A DNA stretch of 21,731 nucleotides. Source: a virus. This document shows, piece by piece, positions 1 through 7,156 of the stretch. Under the pieces are notes generated by a model. The model was not told where the DNA came from. It ran no database searches and saw nothing but the letters and a program-made list of their open reading frames with translations. The first letter of the stretch is position 1; the number at the start of each line of letters is the position of its first letter. The position numbers and the translations under genes were made by a program. The stretch lies in IMG/VR virus record IMGVR_UViG_3300020439_000099, positions 1 through 21,731 of that record. The stretch is one strand, 5' to 3'.

Positions 1-2
1 TT

Positions 3-473
3 GATTACCTTAATATATGTGCTTCCTCTAGGTATCGCGGAAACAGCACTGTCAATTCATATTCATATATCAAGGCAATTGCTGAAGAACTTAGAGGACT
101 CGCTGTCGAAGCGAACGTACCTATCGTATCTGCCACCCAGACTACCCGTTCTGGTTACGGTAGCTCTGACGTTGAGCTTACTGATACTAGTGAGTCCTTT
201 GGCCTCCCTGCTACTGCTGATCTTATGTTTGCCCTTATTTCAACTGATGAGCTTGAAGAACTCGGGCAGATTATGGTGAAGCAGTTGAAGAATCGATACA
301 ATGATCCCACTGTTAATAAGAGGTTTGTTGTAGGTATCGACCGTGCTAAAATGCGACTCTATGATTGCGAACAATCCGCACAGGACGACATCCTTGACAG
401 TGGACAGGATGAAGAGTATACTTATGAAGATACCAAAAAATCTAAAGACAAATTTTCGGCACTTAATTTCTAA
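3..473 (+). CDS. 41: Replicative DNA helicase gp41 (DnaB-like), C-terminal part
   Basis: The gene is cut by the window edge, so only about 156 C-terminal residues are visible. They form the end of a DnaB/RecA-fold helicase core. The first residues, DYLNI, fit the Walker B strand. They are followed by the conserved SATQTTRSGYG stretch with the sensor glutamine, a TSESFGLPATADLMFAL segment, and QLKNRY...RFVVGIDR, which fits motif H4 with its arginine finger. The tail is acidic and polar and ends in FSALNF. The family member is the hexameric 5'-3' replication helicase that works with the gp61 primase, encoded at 16122-17117 here. The stop codon overlaps the start of the MazG gene (TAATG), which suggests translational coupling. 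Family assignment is confident; the missing N-terminus was not seen. Confidence 0.93.
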   Translation, partial: DYLNICASSRYRGNSTVNSYSYIKAIAEELRGLAVEANVPIVSATQTTRSGYGSSDVELTDTSESFGLPATADLMFALISTDELEELGQIMVKQLKNRYNDPTVNKRFVVGIDRAKMRLYDCEQSAQDDILDSGQDEEYTYEDTKKSKDKFSALNF

Positions 474-877
474 TGACTATTAAATTTTCCCGCTACGAAG
501 AGTTTGTTGATGCAGTCACTTCTGATGCATCAAAAGACTTTGTGTCACTTGCTGATCGAATGGTTGAACTTGATGGCGAGGGTGCAAACATTGAGCGTCT
601 GTTGACTGCTGGTGTTGGTATCAACGCTGAAGGTGGTGAGTTCCTTGAGATTATTAAGAAGATGATTTTCCAAGGCAAACCCTGGAATGACGCTAACAAA
701 GAACACCTCATCATTGAACTTGGTGATCTCTTGTGGTATGTTGCACAAGCAACGCAAGCACTTGGTGTTTCCTTTGAAGACGTTATTGCTGGAAATATCC
801 GTAAACTTGAGAAGCGTTATCCTGGTGGATCCTTCGATGTCTATTACTCTGAAAACCGTTCTGAGGATGATTTGTGA
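473..877 (+). CDS. mazG: MazG-like nucleotide pyrophosphohydrolase
   Basis: This 134-residue protein has the all-alpha NTP pyrophosphohydrolase pattern: an ExxE pair at E56 and E59, and E82xxD85 (ELGDLLWY) about 25 residues later. These are the usual Mg2+ ligands. Single-domain length is normal for phage MazG. The enzyme hydrolyses (d)NTPs to monophosphate and pyrophosphate. Cyanophage MazG was first proposed to act on the alarmone ppGpp, but biochemical work on a cyanophage homologue instead pointed to dGTP and dCTP, which fits recycling of GC-rich host DNA into an AT-richer phage genome. The start codon overlaps the helicase stop codon, so it is probably co-expressed with replication genes. 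It ends at a GTGA overlap with the next gene. Confidence 0.92.
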   Translation: MTIKFSRYEEFVDAVTSDASKDFVSLADRMVELDGEGANIERLLTAGVGINAEGGEFLEIIKKMIFQGKPWNDANKEHLIIELGDLLWYVAQATQALGVSFEDVIAGNIRKLEKRYPGGSFDVYYSENRSEDDL

Positions 878-1116
878 AAGACCTCAAAATCCCCTTTGCT
901 ATCGTATCTTTCCTGCTGGTTCAAGCTTCGGGTGCTGTCTGGTGGTCCTCACAAATAGACGGACGGGTTAAAACTCTTGAGACTCAGAGTTTGAGAATTG
1001 CTCAAGAAAATCGTAGGTACATTGAACAAGTAATTCAACCGTCCTATGGTATTAGTAAAAATTGGAACAATCAATACCACAATGAGTGGGTCCTAAAAGG
1101 AGGTTGGAAAAAATGA
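874..1116 (+). CDS. Small membrane-anchored protein with coiled-coil tail
   Basis: The start is GTG at 874, overlapping the mazG stop as GTGA. The product has 80 residues. Residues 5-26 are hydrophobic (IPFAIVSFLLVQASGAVWW) and could be one membrane segment or an uncleaved signal anchor. A charged helical region (RVKTLETQSLRIAQENRRYIEQ) follows and could form a coiled coil. Proteins of this shape, with a VQ(A/T)(S/A)GxVWW-type membrane segment, recur in marine phages without an assigned function. One-membrane-span plus coiled-coil topology is compatible with a holin accessory or spanin-like role, but nothing here proves it. It ends at an ATGA overlap with the next small gene, at 1113. Confidence 0.75.
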   Translation: MKDLKIPFAIVSFLLVQASGAVWWSSQIDGRVKTLETQSLRIAQENRRYIEQVIQPSYGISKNWNNQYHNEWVLKGGWKK

Positions 1117-1262
1117 TTAATTTGGAATTTACAGAAGACGAAATTATTGCAGTCATGGAGATGCTTCTTCGAGAAACTAAACTGTATTCTCTCGAACATG
1201 CTCCTGCAAGAGTTGTAGATCTTCGCAACGTTATTCAAAAAATTGACTCTGCTGTTGACTAA
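1113..1262 (+). CDS. Small helical hypothetical protein (49 aa)
   Basis: I do not recognise this gene. It starts at ATG 1113 in an ATGA overlap with the upstream stop codon, and the AAAAGGAGG at 1095-1103 is a strong ribosome binding site about 9 bases upstream. The protein begins MINLEFTEDE and reads like two amphipathic helices (EDEIIAVMEMLLRE and HAPARVVDLRNVIQKI). It has no cysteines and no membrane segment. The strong Shine-Dalgarno sequence and the tight coupling are the main reasons to believe it is expressed. It ends one base before the next start codon. Confidence 0.65.
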   Translation: MINLEFTEDEIIAVMEMLLRETKLYSLEHAPARVVDLRNVIQKIDSAVD

Positions 1263-1263
1263 A

Positions 1264-1518
1264 ATGCTTGGAAATCTTGAACCCGAAGAACATGTCATGG
1301 ATGATTCTGTAATCTATCCTGGTGGAATGCTTGGACAACTCGCTATTGCACTTGAACAAATGGGATGGGACTATGGTGATGATGTTGTGGTTGAGATTGG
1401 TGGTACTCAAATCTATGAGATTGAAGGTGCTGGCACCAAGTGGGCACCTGTCAAAGGCACCCGTAAATATAATAAAGATGCTTTTATTGTAATCAAAAAC
1501 AGATCAAGAAATGTATAG
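1264..1518 (+). CDS. Hypothetical protein (84 aa)
   Basis: The function is not recognised. I chose ATG 1264, which starts MLGNLEPEEH, because it lies directly after the preceding stop at 1262. An upstream in-frame start at 1243 would overlap the previous gene by 20 bases. The sequence looks like a compact alpha/beta fold: MLGQLAIALEQMGWDYGDDVVVEIGG forms a predicted helix followed by a strand, then a polar loop and a final strand (KDAFIVIKN). There is no signal peptide, membrane segment or cysteine motif. It sits in the run of small co-directional genes after mazG, so early or middle expression with replication genes is likely. Confidence 0.7.
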   Translation: MLGNLEPEEHVMDDSVIYPGGMLGQLAIALEQMGWDYGDDVVVEIGGTQIYEIEGAGTKWAPVKGTRKYNKDAFIVIKNRSRNV

Positions 1519-1711
1519 TCTTTGGATTCACTTGGTAGCATTTTTCCAAGTTGTCGTGATGAATTGTATTCAACCTGTCAACTGGAAGTATTGCTATCGA
1601 GTGGACCAGTGGTTAATACCAGATCTTATTGAAGGGTATGAAATATGGTCTGGTAAAAAACATCCTTATCAAAATGAAAAAGACTATCTAAATAAGGTTG
1701 TAGAACCATGA
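1511..1711 (+). CDS. Hypothetical small protein, hydrophobic N-terminus (66 aa)
   Basis: The ATG at 1511 overlaps the end of the previous gene by eight bases. The first 20 residues (MYSLWIHLVAFFQVVVMNC) are hydrophobic and could form a membrane anchor. The remainder is aromatic-rich and polar (tryptophans and tyrosines around NWKYCYRVDQWLIPDLIEGYEIW). I cannot assign a function and saw no strong ribosome binding site. The late-promoter-like CTAAATA at 1688-1694 lies inside its last codons and drives the next gene rather than this one. Confidence 0.6.
   Translation: MYSLWIHLVAFFQVVVMNCIQPVNWKYCYRVDQWLIPDLIEGYEIWSGKKHPYQNEKDYLNKVVEP
1688..1694 (+). promoter_or_regulatory. T4-type late promoter motif CTAAATA
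   Basis: CTAAATA lies 23 bases upstream of the start codon at 1718. The same core and similar spacing occur at 14307-14313 before the gene at 14336. T4 late promoters use TATAAATA as their only strong element, and cyanophages carry close variants. Being located in front of the first gene of the 1718-7101 block supports a role in late transcription. Confidence 0.55.
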
Positions 1712-1717
1712 CCCTAT

Positions 1718-2434
1718 ATGGCAGGAACTCTCGCAGAAAGACAGGAAACTGGTCTTGTAGATGCAATCAATTCCTTTTCTGAGAAGAAAGGAGGTAAACC
1801 CTTCACTCTACAGGCAGGTTCAACTAGACTAACTAACGTCCTTTCTGCCAATAAAGTGATGGGTAGATCTGCATCTGGTGATGAACCTTACACCGATGTA
1901 GAAATTAAAACCACAAATAGAATTTATAAACTGTCAATGAAAGGTCCTAGTGCTCCTAGTATGGCTGGTGGAGGACTAAACGGACTTGAAAAAATTGTAC
2001 CTGGATTTAGTGGTAGATTTATTCGGGCAGCATATGAAAAGTATCTGCAACTTGGATACACACAGGGACAACAGATTCCCGACATGTATGGTCAGATTGG
2101 CGCAGAGTTGAAAGAGACTATTGTTCTTGGAACACAAGCAATGGGAGGTCCAATCACCCATATGTATATTGGACCTATGGATGTTCACTCTACATCTAGT
2201 GGTAATACTTTGACAGTGAATGGTAGACTCCATGATGCCAAAAAGTATGCAAGAGAACATGATCTCTACTTGAGACTTAGGAAAAGAAGAGCAGACCAAC
2301 CTTTCGAGACAAAGGAAAAAGATAAGAAAGGTTTACCTTTAATTCTTGGTAAGTCTCCTAGTGCTGGTGATAAGGGTAGAAGAATTGTGATTGTGGCTAA
2401 ACCACCATCAAACGCCATAGTAGTAACCTTTTAA
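1718..2434 (+). CDS. Conserved phage protein of unknown function, possible nuclease-like fold
   Basis: This 238-residue protein resembles a protein family I associate with T4-like and other marine phages, but no function is established to my knowledge. Visible features are a central YTDVEIKTTN...YKLSMKGPSAPSMAGGG block (about residues 57-85), a conserved-looking MGGPITHMYIGPMDV segment, and a basic LYLRLRKRRADQPF stretch followed by a glycine- and lysine-rich end. The D-x-E-x-K spacing in DVEIK, with a later SMKG, is reminiscent of a degenerate PD-(D/E)XK nuclease core. That is only a pattern match. There is no membrane segment or signal peptide. It is preceded by a CTAAATA late motif, so it is probably made late, and the next late promoter overlaps its stop codon. 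Confidence 0.82.
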   Translation: MAGTLAERQETGLVDAINSFSEKKGGKPFTLQAGSTRLTNVLSANKVMGRSASGDEPYTDVEIKTTNRIYKLSMKGPSAPSMAGGGLNGLEKIVPGFSGRFIRAAYEKYLQLGYTQGQQIPDMYGQIGAELKETIVLGTQAMGGPITHMYIGPMDVHSTSSGNTLTVNGRLHDAKKYAREHDLYLRLRKRRADQPFETKEKDKKGLPLILGKSPSAGDKGRRIVIVAKPPSNAIVVTF

Positions 2435-2440
2435 TAAATA
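2433..2440 (+). promoter_or_regulatory. Late promoter AATAAATA
   Basis: AATAAATA starts on the second base of the TAA stop codon (2432-2434) of the preceding gene and ends 23 bases before the GTG start at 2464. Motif and spacing match the other late promoters in the window. Confidence 0.65.
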
Positions 2441-2463
2441 TTAGAAAAGGCAGTAATCTTGTC

Positions 2464-3753
2464 GTGAAAAGTTTCTTAGAATTTATTACCGAAGCCGTCA
2501 AGACCAACGCTTCCACTCAAGCCAAACAAAAGGGTTTGACTGGAGATGGTCATGGCGGTTGGTATGATAAGAGTGGAAAGTTTGTAGCAAAGACAGTTGA
2601 TGGTAAGTTAAAATTCACAGGTTCTAAGGAGACTGGGAAGGATGATGCACCAAAACAAGGCGGTCCATCTAAGCCTAATGTATCAGGGAAGACTGCGACT
2701 CCAACTGTTGCATCCCCAGCACCTGCTGCCCAGTCAAGTCAGGCAACCAACCAGGAAACTGGTTCGCAAAAGGCGTCATCACCCGAAGAACAATCTCTAG
2801 AAACGATGGGTGAACCATCGAGTGGTAGTGCTGTAATCGTTTTTGGTAGATTCAACCCACCAACTATTGGTCACGAAAAACTTTTAAAATCTGCAGCTAG
2901 TGAAGCAAAGAGAAGTAGAGCTGATCTAAGAATTTATCCAAGTCGTACACAGGATGCTAAGAAAAATCCTCTGGAACCTGGAACTAAGATTGAATATATG
3001 AGGATGATGTTCCCTGATTTTGAAGAAGAGATTAGGGATGATCCAGAAGCAAAAACAATCTTCAATGTATTGCAGTCTTGTTACGGTCTTGGTTATAGAG
3101 GAGTAACTATTGTCGTAGGTCAGGACAGACTTGCTGAGTTCCAAGGTCTCGCTCAAAAATATAATGGAGATCTCTATGAGTTTGATGAGATCAAAGTTAT
3201 TTCTGCTGGGACAAGAGACGCAGACTCTGATGGTGTGGAAGGTATGTCCGCATCTAAGATGAGGAAGGCTGCCAAGGATGGGGACTTCAAAGTCTTTGCT
3301 AAGGGTATTCCTAATAGTCTTGGAAACGTAGATAAGAAACAGCTGTTCAATACTTTGCAGAAGAGTATGGGTGCATCTGTTAGCGAAGATTGGGAAGTTG
3401 CACCTAAGTTAGATCCAGAGGGTCTGAGAATTGCTTATATGGATAATGAAGTATTTACTGTGGGTTCATTGGTAGAAAATTTAAACACAGGTGAGGTTGG
3501 TAGGATTACAAGACGTGGTACAAATCATGTGATCTGCATGACTCCAGAAGGTACGATCTTCAAGTCCTGGTTGAGAGATATCATGGAAGCATATGAGGTT
3601 GGTACTGATGAGTACAGAGAGTATGCTCAGTCTATGACACCAGGACAAGGCAAAAAGAAGTTCGGTTTTCCTAAAGGTAGAATCAACCCAACAATTCTTC
3701 CATTAAAACCAAACGATCCTCCATCAGGTCCAGGCACAAAATACAATAAATAA
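2464..3753 (+). CDS. Nucleotidyltransferase (cytidylyltransferase-like) with capsid-targeting-like N-terminus
   Basis: The start is GTG at 2464, giving MKSFLEFITEA. This matches the shape of the T4 capsid-targeting sequence (MKTYQEFIAEA in internal proteins IPII and IPIII), including an ITE|A site for the gp21 prohead protease. Residues 20-55 carry a GDGHGGWYDKSGKFVAKT block seen in other cyanophage proteins, followed by a low-complexity Ser/Ala/Pro/Gln linker to about residue 118. The catalytic core begins with GRFNPPTIGH at 128-137, a TxGH-type form of the HxGH nucleotide-binding motif, and includes the signature-like SASKMRKA at 262-269. A C-terminal SH3-like block (VGSLVENLNTGEVGRITRRG) follows, with another protease-like IME|A site. 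Such enzymes transfer nucleotides to small phosphate substrates; which substrate is unknown. It is late-promoted. The enzyme family is sure, packaging into the head is inference. Confidence 0.88.
   Translation: MKSFLEFITEAVKTNASTQAKQKGLTGDGHGGWYDKSGKFVAKTVDGKLKFTGSKETGKDDAPKQGGPSKPNVSGKTATPTVASPAPAAQSSQATNQETGSQKASSPEEQSLETMGEPSSGSAVIVFGRFNPPTIGHEKLLKSAASEAKRSRADLRIYPSRTQDAKKNPLEPGTKIEYMRMMFPDFEEEIRDDPEAKTIFNVLQSCYGLGYRGVTIVVGQDRLAEFQGLAQKYNGDLYEFDEIKVISAGTRDADSDGVEGMSASKMRKAAKDGDFKVFAKGIPNSLGNVDKKQLFNTLQKSMGASVSEDWEVAPKLDPEGLRIAYMDNEVFTVGSLVENLNTGEVGRITRRGTNHVICMTPEGTIFKSWLRDIMEAYEVGTDEYREYAQSMTPGQGKKKFGFPKGRINPTILPLKPNDPPSGPGTKYNK
3745..3752 (+). promoter_or_regulatory. Late promoter AATAAATA
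   Basis: AATAAATA overlaps the TAA stop codon of the nucleotidyltransferase gene (3751-3753) and ends 28 bases before the ATG at 3781. It matches the T4 late consensus at seven of eight positions. Confidence 0.65.
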
Positions 3754-3778
3754 CTCTGATAAGGTCTTTCTTTCAGAG
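3754..3778 (+). other. Small hairpin just upstream of the 3781 start codon
   Basis: CTCTGA at 3754-3759 can pair with TCAGAG at 3773-3778 around a 13-base loop that contains AAGG, the only Shine-Dalgarno-like bases before the ATG at 3781. Such a stem could hide or position the ribosome binding site. A six-pair stem is weak and may be chance. Confidence 0.25.
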
Positions 3779-3780
3779 CT

Positions 3781-4761
3781 ATGTTTGATAAAAAGTATGA
3801 TGCTGAAGACTTGGCATCTGTTTATAAGTCTGTATATGAGAAGAAATTAGATCCTGTTGGTCAGGAAGATAAGGATATCGATAACGATGGTGACCACGAT
3901 AAGTCTGATAAGTATCTTCTGAACCGTCGTAAGGTTCGTGGTGCCGCGATTAAGACTAGAAAGGAAGAGGTAGAACTAGACGAGAACCGTCGTGCTGCTC
4001 GTTCTGCTGGTGGTTACAAGGATGACTCCAAGAAACAGACAGATCCTTCCAAGGATGGTTTCACTGGCATCTCTGGTTCCATCAAGGACATCATGCGCCA
4101 GAACAAAGAGATTGAAGCTGCCAACAAAAAGAAGACCAAGAAAGAAGAAGTTGAGACAGTTGATGAAGGTATGAAGAAAGCCCGCGAGAACGTCGGAGCT
4201 TCTACCTGCTGGGATGGTTATAAGGCCAAGGGAACCAAGAAAAAGAATGGTCGTGAAGTTCCTAACTGTGTAAAGGAAGAAGAGGAACTAGAAGAGGGTA
4301 AGAAAGAACTTTCTAGAGAAAAGAGAAACAAGATGTTCCGTCGTGCTGGTAACCTCTCCAGAGAAGCTCTGCAGGGTGGTGACAAGGGATCTGAAGCACA
4401 TAAGAAATCTGGAAAGATTGTCAAGGCACTTAATAAAGATGCTGAAGAGAACAACAGAAATGATGTTAGAGAGGAAACTCTGAGAGACATCTACGAAGGT
4501 AAGAAGAAAGGTCTTTGGGACAACATCCATGCCAAGCGTAAGCGTGGTGAGAAACCTGCCAAGCCTGGTGACAAGGACTATCCTAAGACTTTGAACATCG
4601 AGTCCAATGAAAAATTGGAAGAAGCAGCTCCTGCTCTCGTCGGTGTACTTGCTAAGATGGCTGCAAAAAAAGCAGCAGCTCATGTTGCAAAGAAGGGTGC
4701 TGAAAAAGTAAAAGACAAGATGGGTAAACTCCTTAAGGGAGATGAAGAGGAGGAAGGTTGA
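3781..4761 (+). CDS. Charged late protein with EF-hand-like loop and prohead-protease-like sites
   Basis: The protein has 326 residues and is extremely rich in Lys, Glu, Asp and Arg. Residues 32-43 (DIDNDGDHDKSD) fit a 12-residue EF-hand or dockerin-type calcium loop with acidic residues at positions 1, 3, 5, 7, 9 and 12. Later comes a CWDGYKAKGTKKK...VPNCV block, a motif I associate with marine T4-like phage proteins. Several LxE-type sites resemble gp21 prohead protease cleavage sites: LDE|N near residue 67, LEE|G near 172 and LEE|A near 287. The last 40 residues form an Ala/Lys-rich helix (VGVLAKMAAKKAAAHVAKK). High charge, helix content and protease-like sites recall T4 prohead core or internal proteins, but no direct homologue is known to me. 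It is driven by the late promoter at 3745. The stop codon overlaps the next start as TGATG. Confidence 0.8.
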   Translation: MFDKKYDAEDLASVYKSVYEKKLDPVGQEDKDIDNDGDHDKSDKYLLNRRKVRGAAIKTRKEEVELDENRRAARSAGGYKDDSKKQTDPSKDGFTGISGSIKDIMRQNKEIEAANKKKTKKEEVETVDEGMKKARENVGASTCWDGYKAKGTKKKNGREVPNCVKEEEELEEGKKELSREKRNKMFRRAGNLSREALQGGDKGSEAHKKSGKIVKALNKDAEENNRNDVREETLRDIYEGKKKGLWDNIHAKRKRGEKPAKPGDKDYPKTLNIESNEKLEEAAPALVGVLAKMAAKKAAAHVAKKGAEKVKDKMGKLLKGDEEEEG

Positions 4762-6824
4762 TGGCTAAACCAACTCTTGACGATCTAATCGATTCGGTGA
4801 AAAAGGATCCTGCTCCAGATCCTAAAAAAGTTGCTGCTGAAAAAAAGAAGAGAGCAAGAAAAGAAGCTCTGAAGAACGTACCCGTTGCTAAGAAAAAGTC
4901 AAGGGCACAAAGAGATAAGGAGTCTTCGGACTCCTTCATTGATAAAGCAAGGAAGGCAGTCTCTGACGGAAGAAAGAAGGAAGTTGCCAGAAAGAAGAGT
5001 GAAGACACTCTTGCCAAAAAGACTAGAAGTAGAGAACTTGGAGACAAGAAAAAGTCTCTGGAAGCTAAGAAAGCTGCGGGAGAAGAAAAAGGTAAGAAGG
5101 TTGCTGCGGAATTAGGTTCTGCAAAGACGACTGCCGTTTCTTCAAAAGATTCTAGTGCTGATGCTGGTACAAAGATGATGGGAAATGCACTTAGTGCTGC
5201 TGGTGCTGGTATCCGAGCAGGACTTACAGCTGCTGGTGCTGGTGAGAAAGCGAATAGATTGAAGAAAAAGGTGATGCAGAGGATGAAGAAGAACCGAGGT
5301 CTTAAGACTGGAGTTTCTTCTACGCAATCCATCAAAGATAGAAACGCTAAAAAGAAAAAAGAGAAAGAGAAGGATCCATGGAATGAGTCTATGGATTGGA
5401 GAGACAACTACATTCCAACTGAGATTGAAACCACAGATATTATTAAACCAGAACCTCTCAAAGCTTCTAATTGGAGAGAGGATTTCCTTTGGGAAGTAGA
5501 AGACTATCCAAAGGAAAAGAAAGAGAAACAAATCAAACCAATGACAGGAAAGAATACTGTCATTATCAATCCAAAGATCGATGAAGGTATTCGTCTTAAA
5601 ACCAAAGACGAGTTCATGCAGGGTTTGAATAATGCAAAAAAGAGATGGACTGATTTTACGAATTGGCTCATTCCCCCAGCAAAAGATTCAAACGAACCTA
5701 CCGTAAGAGCTGGTGAAAGAACTCCAAATACTGGAGGAATTAATCAACCACATATCCCATCTAGAGGAAAAGACGGTAGACGATATGGTTCTGAAGATGA
5801 TGGAAGTGTAGCACCTCCAAAGAGTACTGAAAAAGATACCAGAACTCCAGATCAGAAAACAACTCCTGCAGACAGAGCTAAACCTACTAAACCTACTAAA
5901 CCGGCTGCTACACCAAAAGCAACAACTCCAGCACCTGCTGCGTCCTCAACTCCCAGGGACAGAGGACCCCGTGATTATGGATCCAAGGAAGCGAACATGG
6001 CTGCTTGGGCAAAAGCAAATCCAAAACTTGCTGCAGCAGCTAAAGAAAGAGCAAGAACTAGGGGGACGAATCAGACTACCAATCCTTTAATGAAGGATAT
6101 GAAGTCGAGAATGCCTGCTCCTAAAACAGGAACAGGAAGTGCTCCTGCATCAACGGCATCATCAACACCGAAGGTAAAACCACAACCACAACGTATTCCA
6201 GTACAACCATTTAGATCTCCTTCAAGGGGTACAACTACCAACCCAGGATCTAGATTCAAGTCTGTTACACCAATGAGATTGACAAACTCTTTCTCTAACT
6301 GGAGATCTGAGTTGCAATTAGATGAAGAGGCAGAGAAAAGATACTGCCCAAAATGTGACAAAGTAGAAACTAAATCTGAGTGTTCTTACGGTCCAAAATA
6401 TTGGGAAGAGAACGCAAAGAAAGTAGATACTCAAGAAGAGTCTTACACTATTGATCCAAAAGCACATCGCAAGAACCAACGTGCTGCTAAGATTAGAACT
6501 CTCTCCAAGAAAGGTGCTACCGAAGGAGAGAGATCTGCAGCAGAAAGAAAAACCAAAGGTCCTAAGATGTTTGGTGAAGGTGCTGCCTGGACTAAGAAAG
6601 AGGGTAAGAACTCTTCAGGTGGACTGAATGAGAAGGGACGTAAGTCCTATGAAAGAGACAACCCAGGTTCTGATCTAAAGGCACCTTCTAAGAAGGTTGG
6701 AAATCCTCGTCGTGCATCTTTCTGTGCTCGTATGAAAGGTATGAAGAAGAAATTAACTTCTAAGAAGACCGCATCCGATCCAGATTCTAGAATCAATAAG
6801 TCCCTTAGAGCTTGGAATTGCTGA
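4761..6824 (+). CDS. Large lysine-rich late protein with WR motifs and C-terminal conserved domain
   Basis: I chose ATG 4761 over an in-frame TTG three bases earlier because it overlaps the previous stop (TGATG) and sits 3 bases after the purine-rich GAGGAGGAAGG. The 687-residue product has a Lys/Ala-rich helical N-terminal 200 residues, then a disordered Pro/Thr/Lys/Ser-rich middle (about 300-500). Three similar short motifs occur: MDWRDNY at W213, SNWREDFLWE at W238 and SNWRSELQLDE at W514. A CPKC...C cluster lies at residues 529-541, possibly a zinc knuckle. The C-terminal 80 residues (from AWTKKEGKNSSGGLNEKGRKS at 609) form a conserved domain ending SRINKSLRAWNC, which I recall as a DUF (DUF6321) found in viral proteins. 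The strong positive charge suggests DNA or capsid binding. Function is unknown; a packaged internal or structural role is inference. Confidence 0.83.
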   Translation: MAKPTLDDLIDSVKKDPAPDPKKVAAEKKKRARKEALKNVPVAKKKSRAQRDKESSDSFIDKARKAVSDGRKKEVARKKSEDTLAKKTRSRELGDKKKSLEAKKAAGEEKGKKVAAELGSAKTTAVSSKDSSADAGTKMMGNALSAAGAGIRAGLTAAGAGEKANRLKKKVMQRMKKNRGLKTGVSSTQSIKDRNAKKKKEKEKDPWNESMDWRDNYIPTEIETTDIIKPEPLKASNWREDFLWEVEDYPKEKKEKQIKPMTGKNTVIINPKIDEGIRLKTKDEFMQGLNNAKKRWTDFTNWLIPPAKDSNEPTVRAGERTPNTGGINQPHIPSRGKDGRRYGSEDDGSVAPPKSTEKDTRTPDQKTTPADRAKPTKPTKPAATPKATTPAPAASSTPRDRGPRDYGSKEANMAAWAKANPKLAAAAKERARTRGTNQTTNPLMKDMKSRMPAPKTGTGSAPASTASSTPKVKPQPQRIPVQPFRSPSRGTTTNPGSRFKSVTPMRLTNSFSNWRSELQLDEEAEKRYCPKCDKVETKSECSYGPKYWEENAKKVDTQEESYTIDPKAHRKNQRAAKIRTLSKKGATEGERSAAERKTKGPKMFGEGAAWTKKEGKNSSGGLNEKGRKSYERDNPGSDLKAPSKKVGNPRRASFCARMKGMKKKLTSKKTASDPDSRINKSLRAWNC

Positions 6825-6825
6825 T

Positions 6826-7101
6826 ATGTTAGTAGTAAAACTTTTAGGCAAATCAACCACAGTTAACGCTGGCTCTGGATCATCAGTACCAAACATTGAT
6901 GGTCTTGGTGCTCAATATGTTATGGTTCAACACAGTCATTCATCTGACCGTTTAGTTGAGGTTAGAACTGGTGCTGGTGTTACAACTGGGAGTATGCATA
7001 TTGCAGGAAAGGATCCAATCATTGTTCAAAAGGATAGAACAGATTTGATTTATTCTTCTGCATCAGATGTATATGCTACTTCAGTAGTGTATCAAGGTTA
7101 A
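6826..7101 (+). CDS. Small beta-rich protein, likely virion-associated (copy 1)
   Basis: This 91-residue protein starts one base after the preceding stop codon, so it is probably translated from the same late mRNA. It alternates hydrophobic and polar residues in a way typical of an all-beta domain (YVMVQHSHSSDRLVEVRT, then a QKDRTDLIYSSASDVYATSVVY segment). It aligns by eye with the 7724-7984 protein: both have HS...VxVRT/VRST, a glycine before VxK, KDxxDxxxSS and a DVxxTxV end. The shared pattern suggests two diverged copies of one fold. The function is unrecognised; small decoration or adaptor proteins in tailed phages have similar size and composition. A strong hairpin lies 56 bases downstream. 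Confidence 0.72.
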   Translation: MLVVKLLGKSTTVNAGSGSSVPNIDGLGAQYVMVQHSHSSDRLVEVRTGAGVTTGSMHIAGKDPIIVQKDRTDLIYSSASDVYATSVVYQG

Positions 7102-7156
7102 GAACTTTTGCGGAACACTTAAGCAATAATTAAAATAAGAATAATTTATAACATAA

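Noticed and set aside
4733-5407. Long 224-codon open frame on the minus strand opposite the lysine-rich genes
   Set aside because: It is a shadow produced by repetitive Lys/Glu/Ala codons on the + strand, giving Phe/Ser/Leu/Ala-rich low-complexity sequence with no ribosome site or family match.
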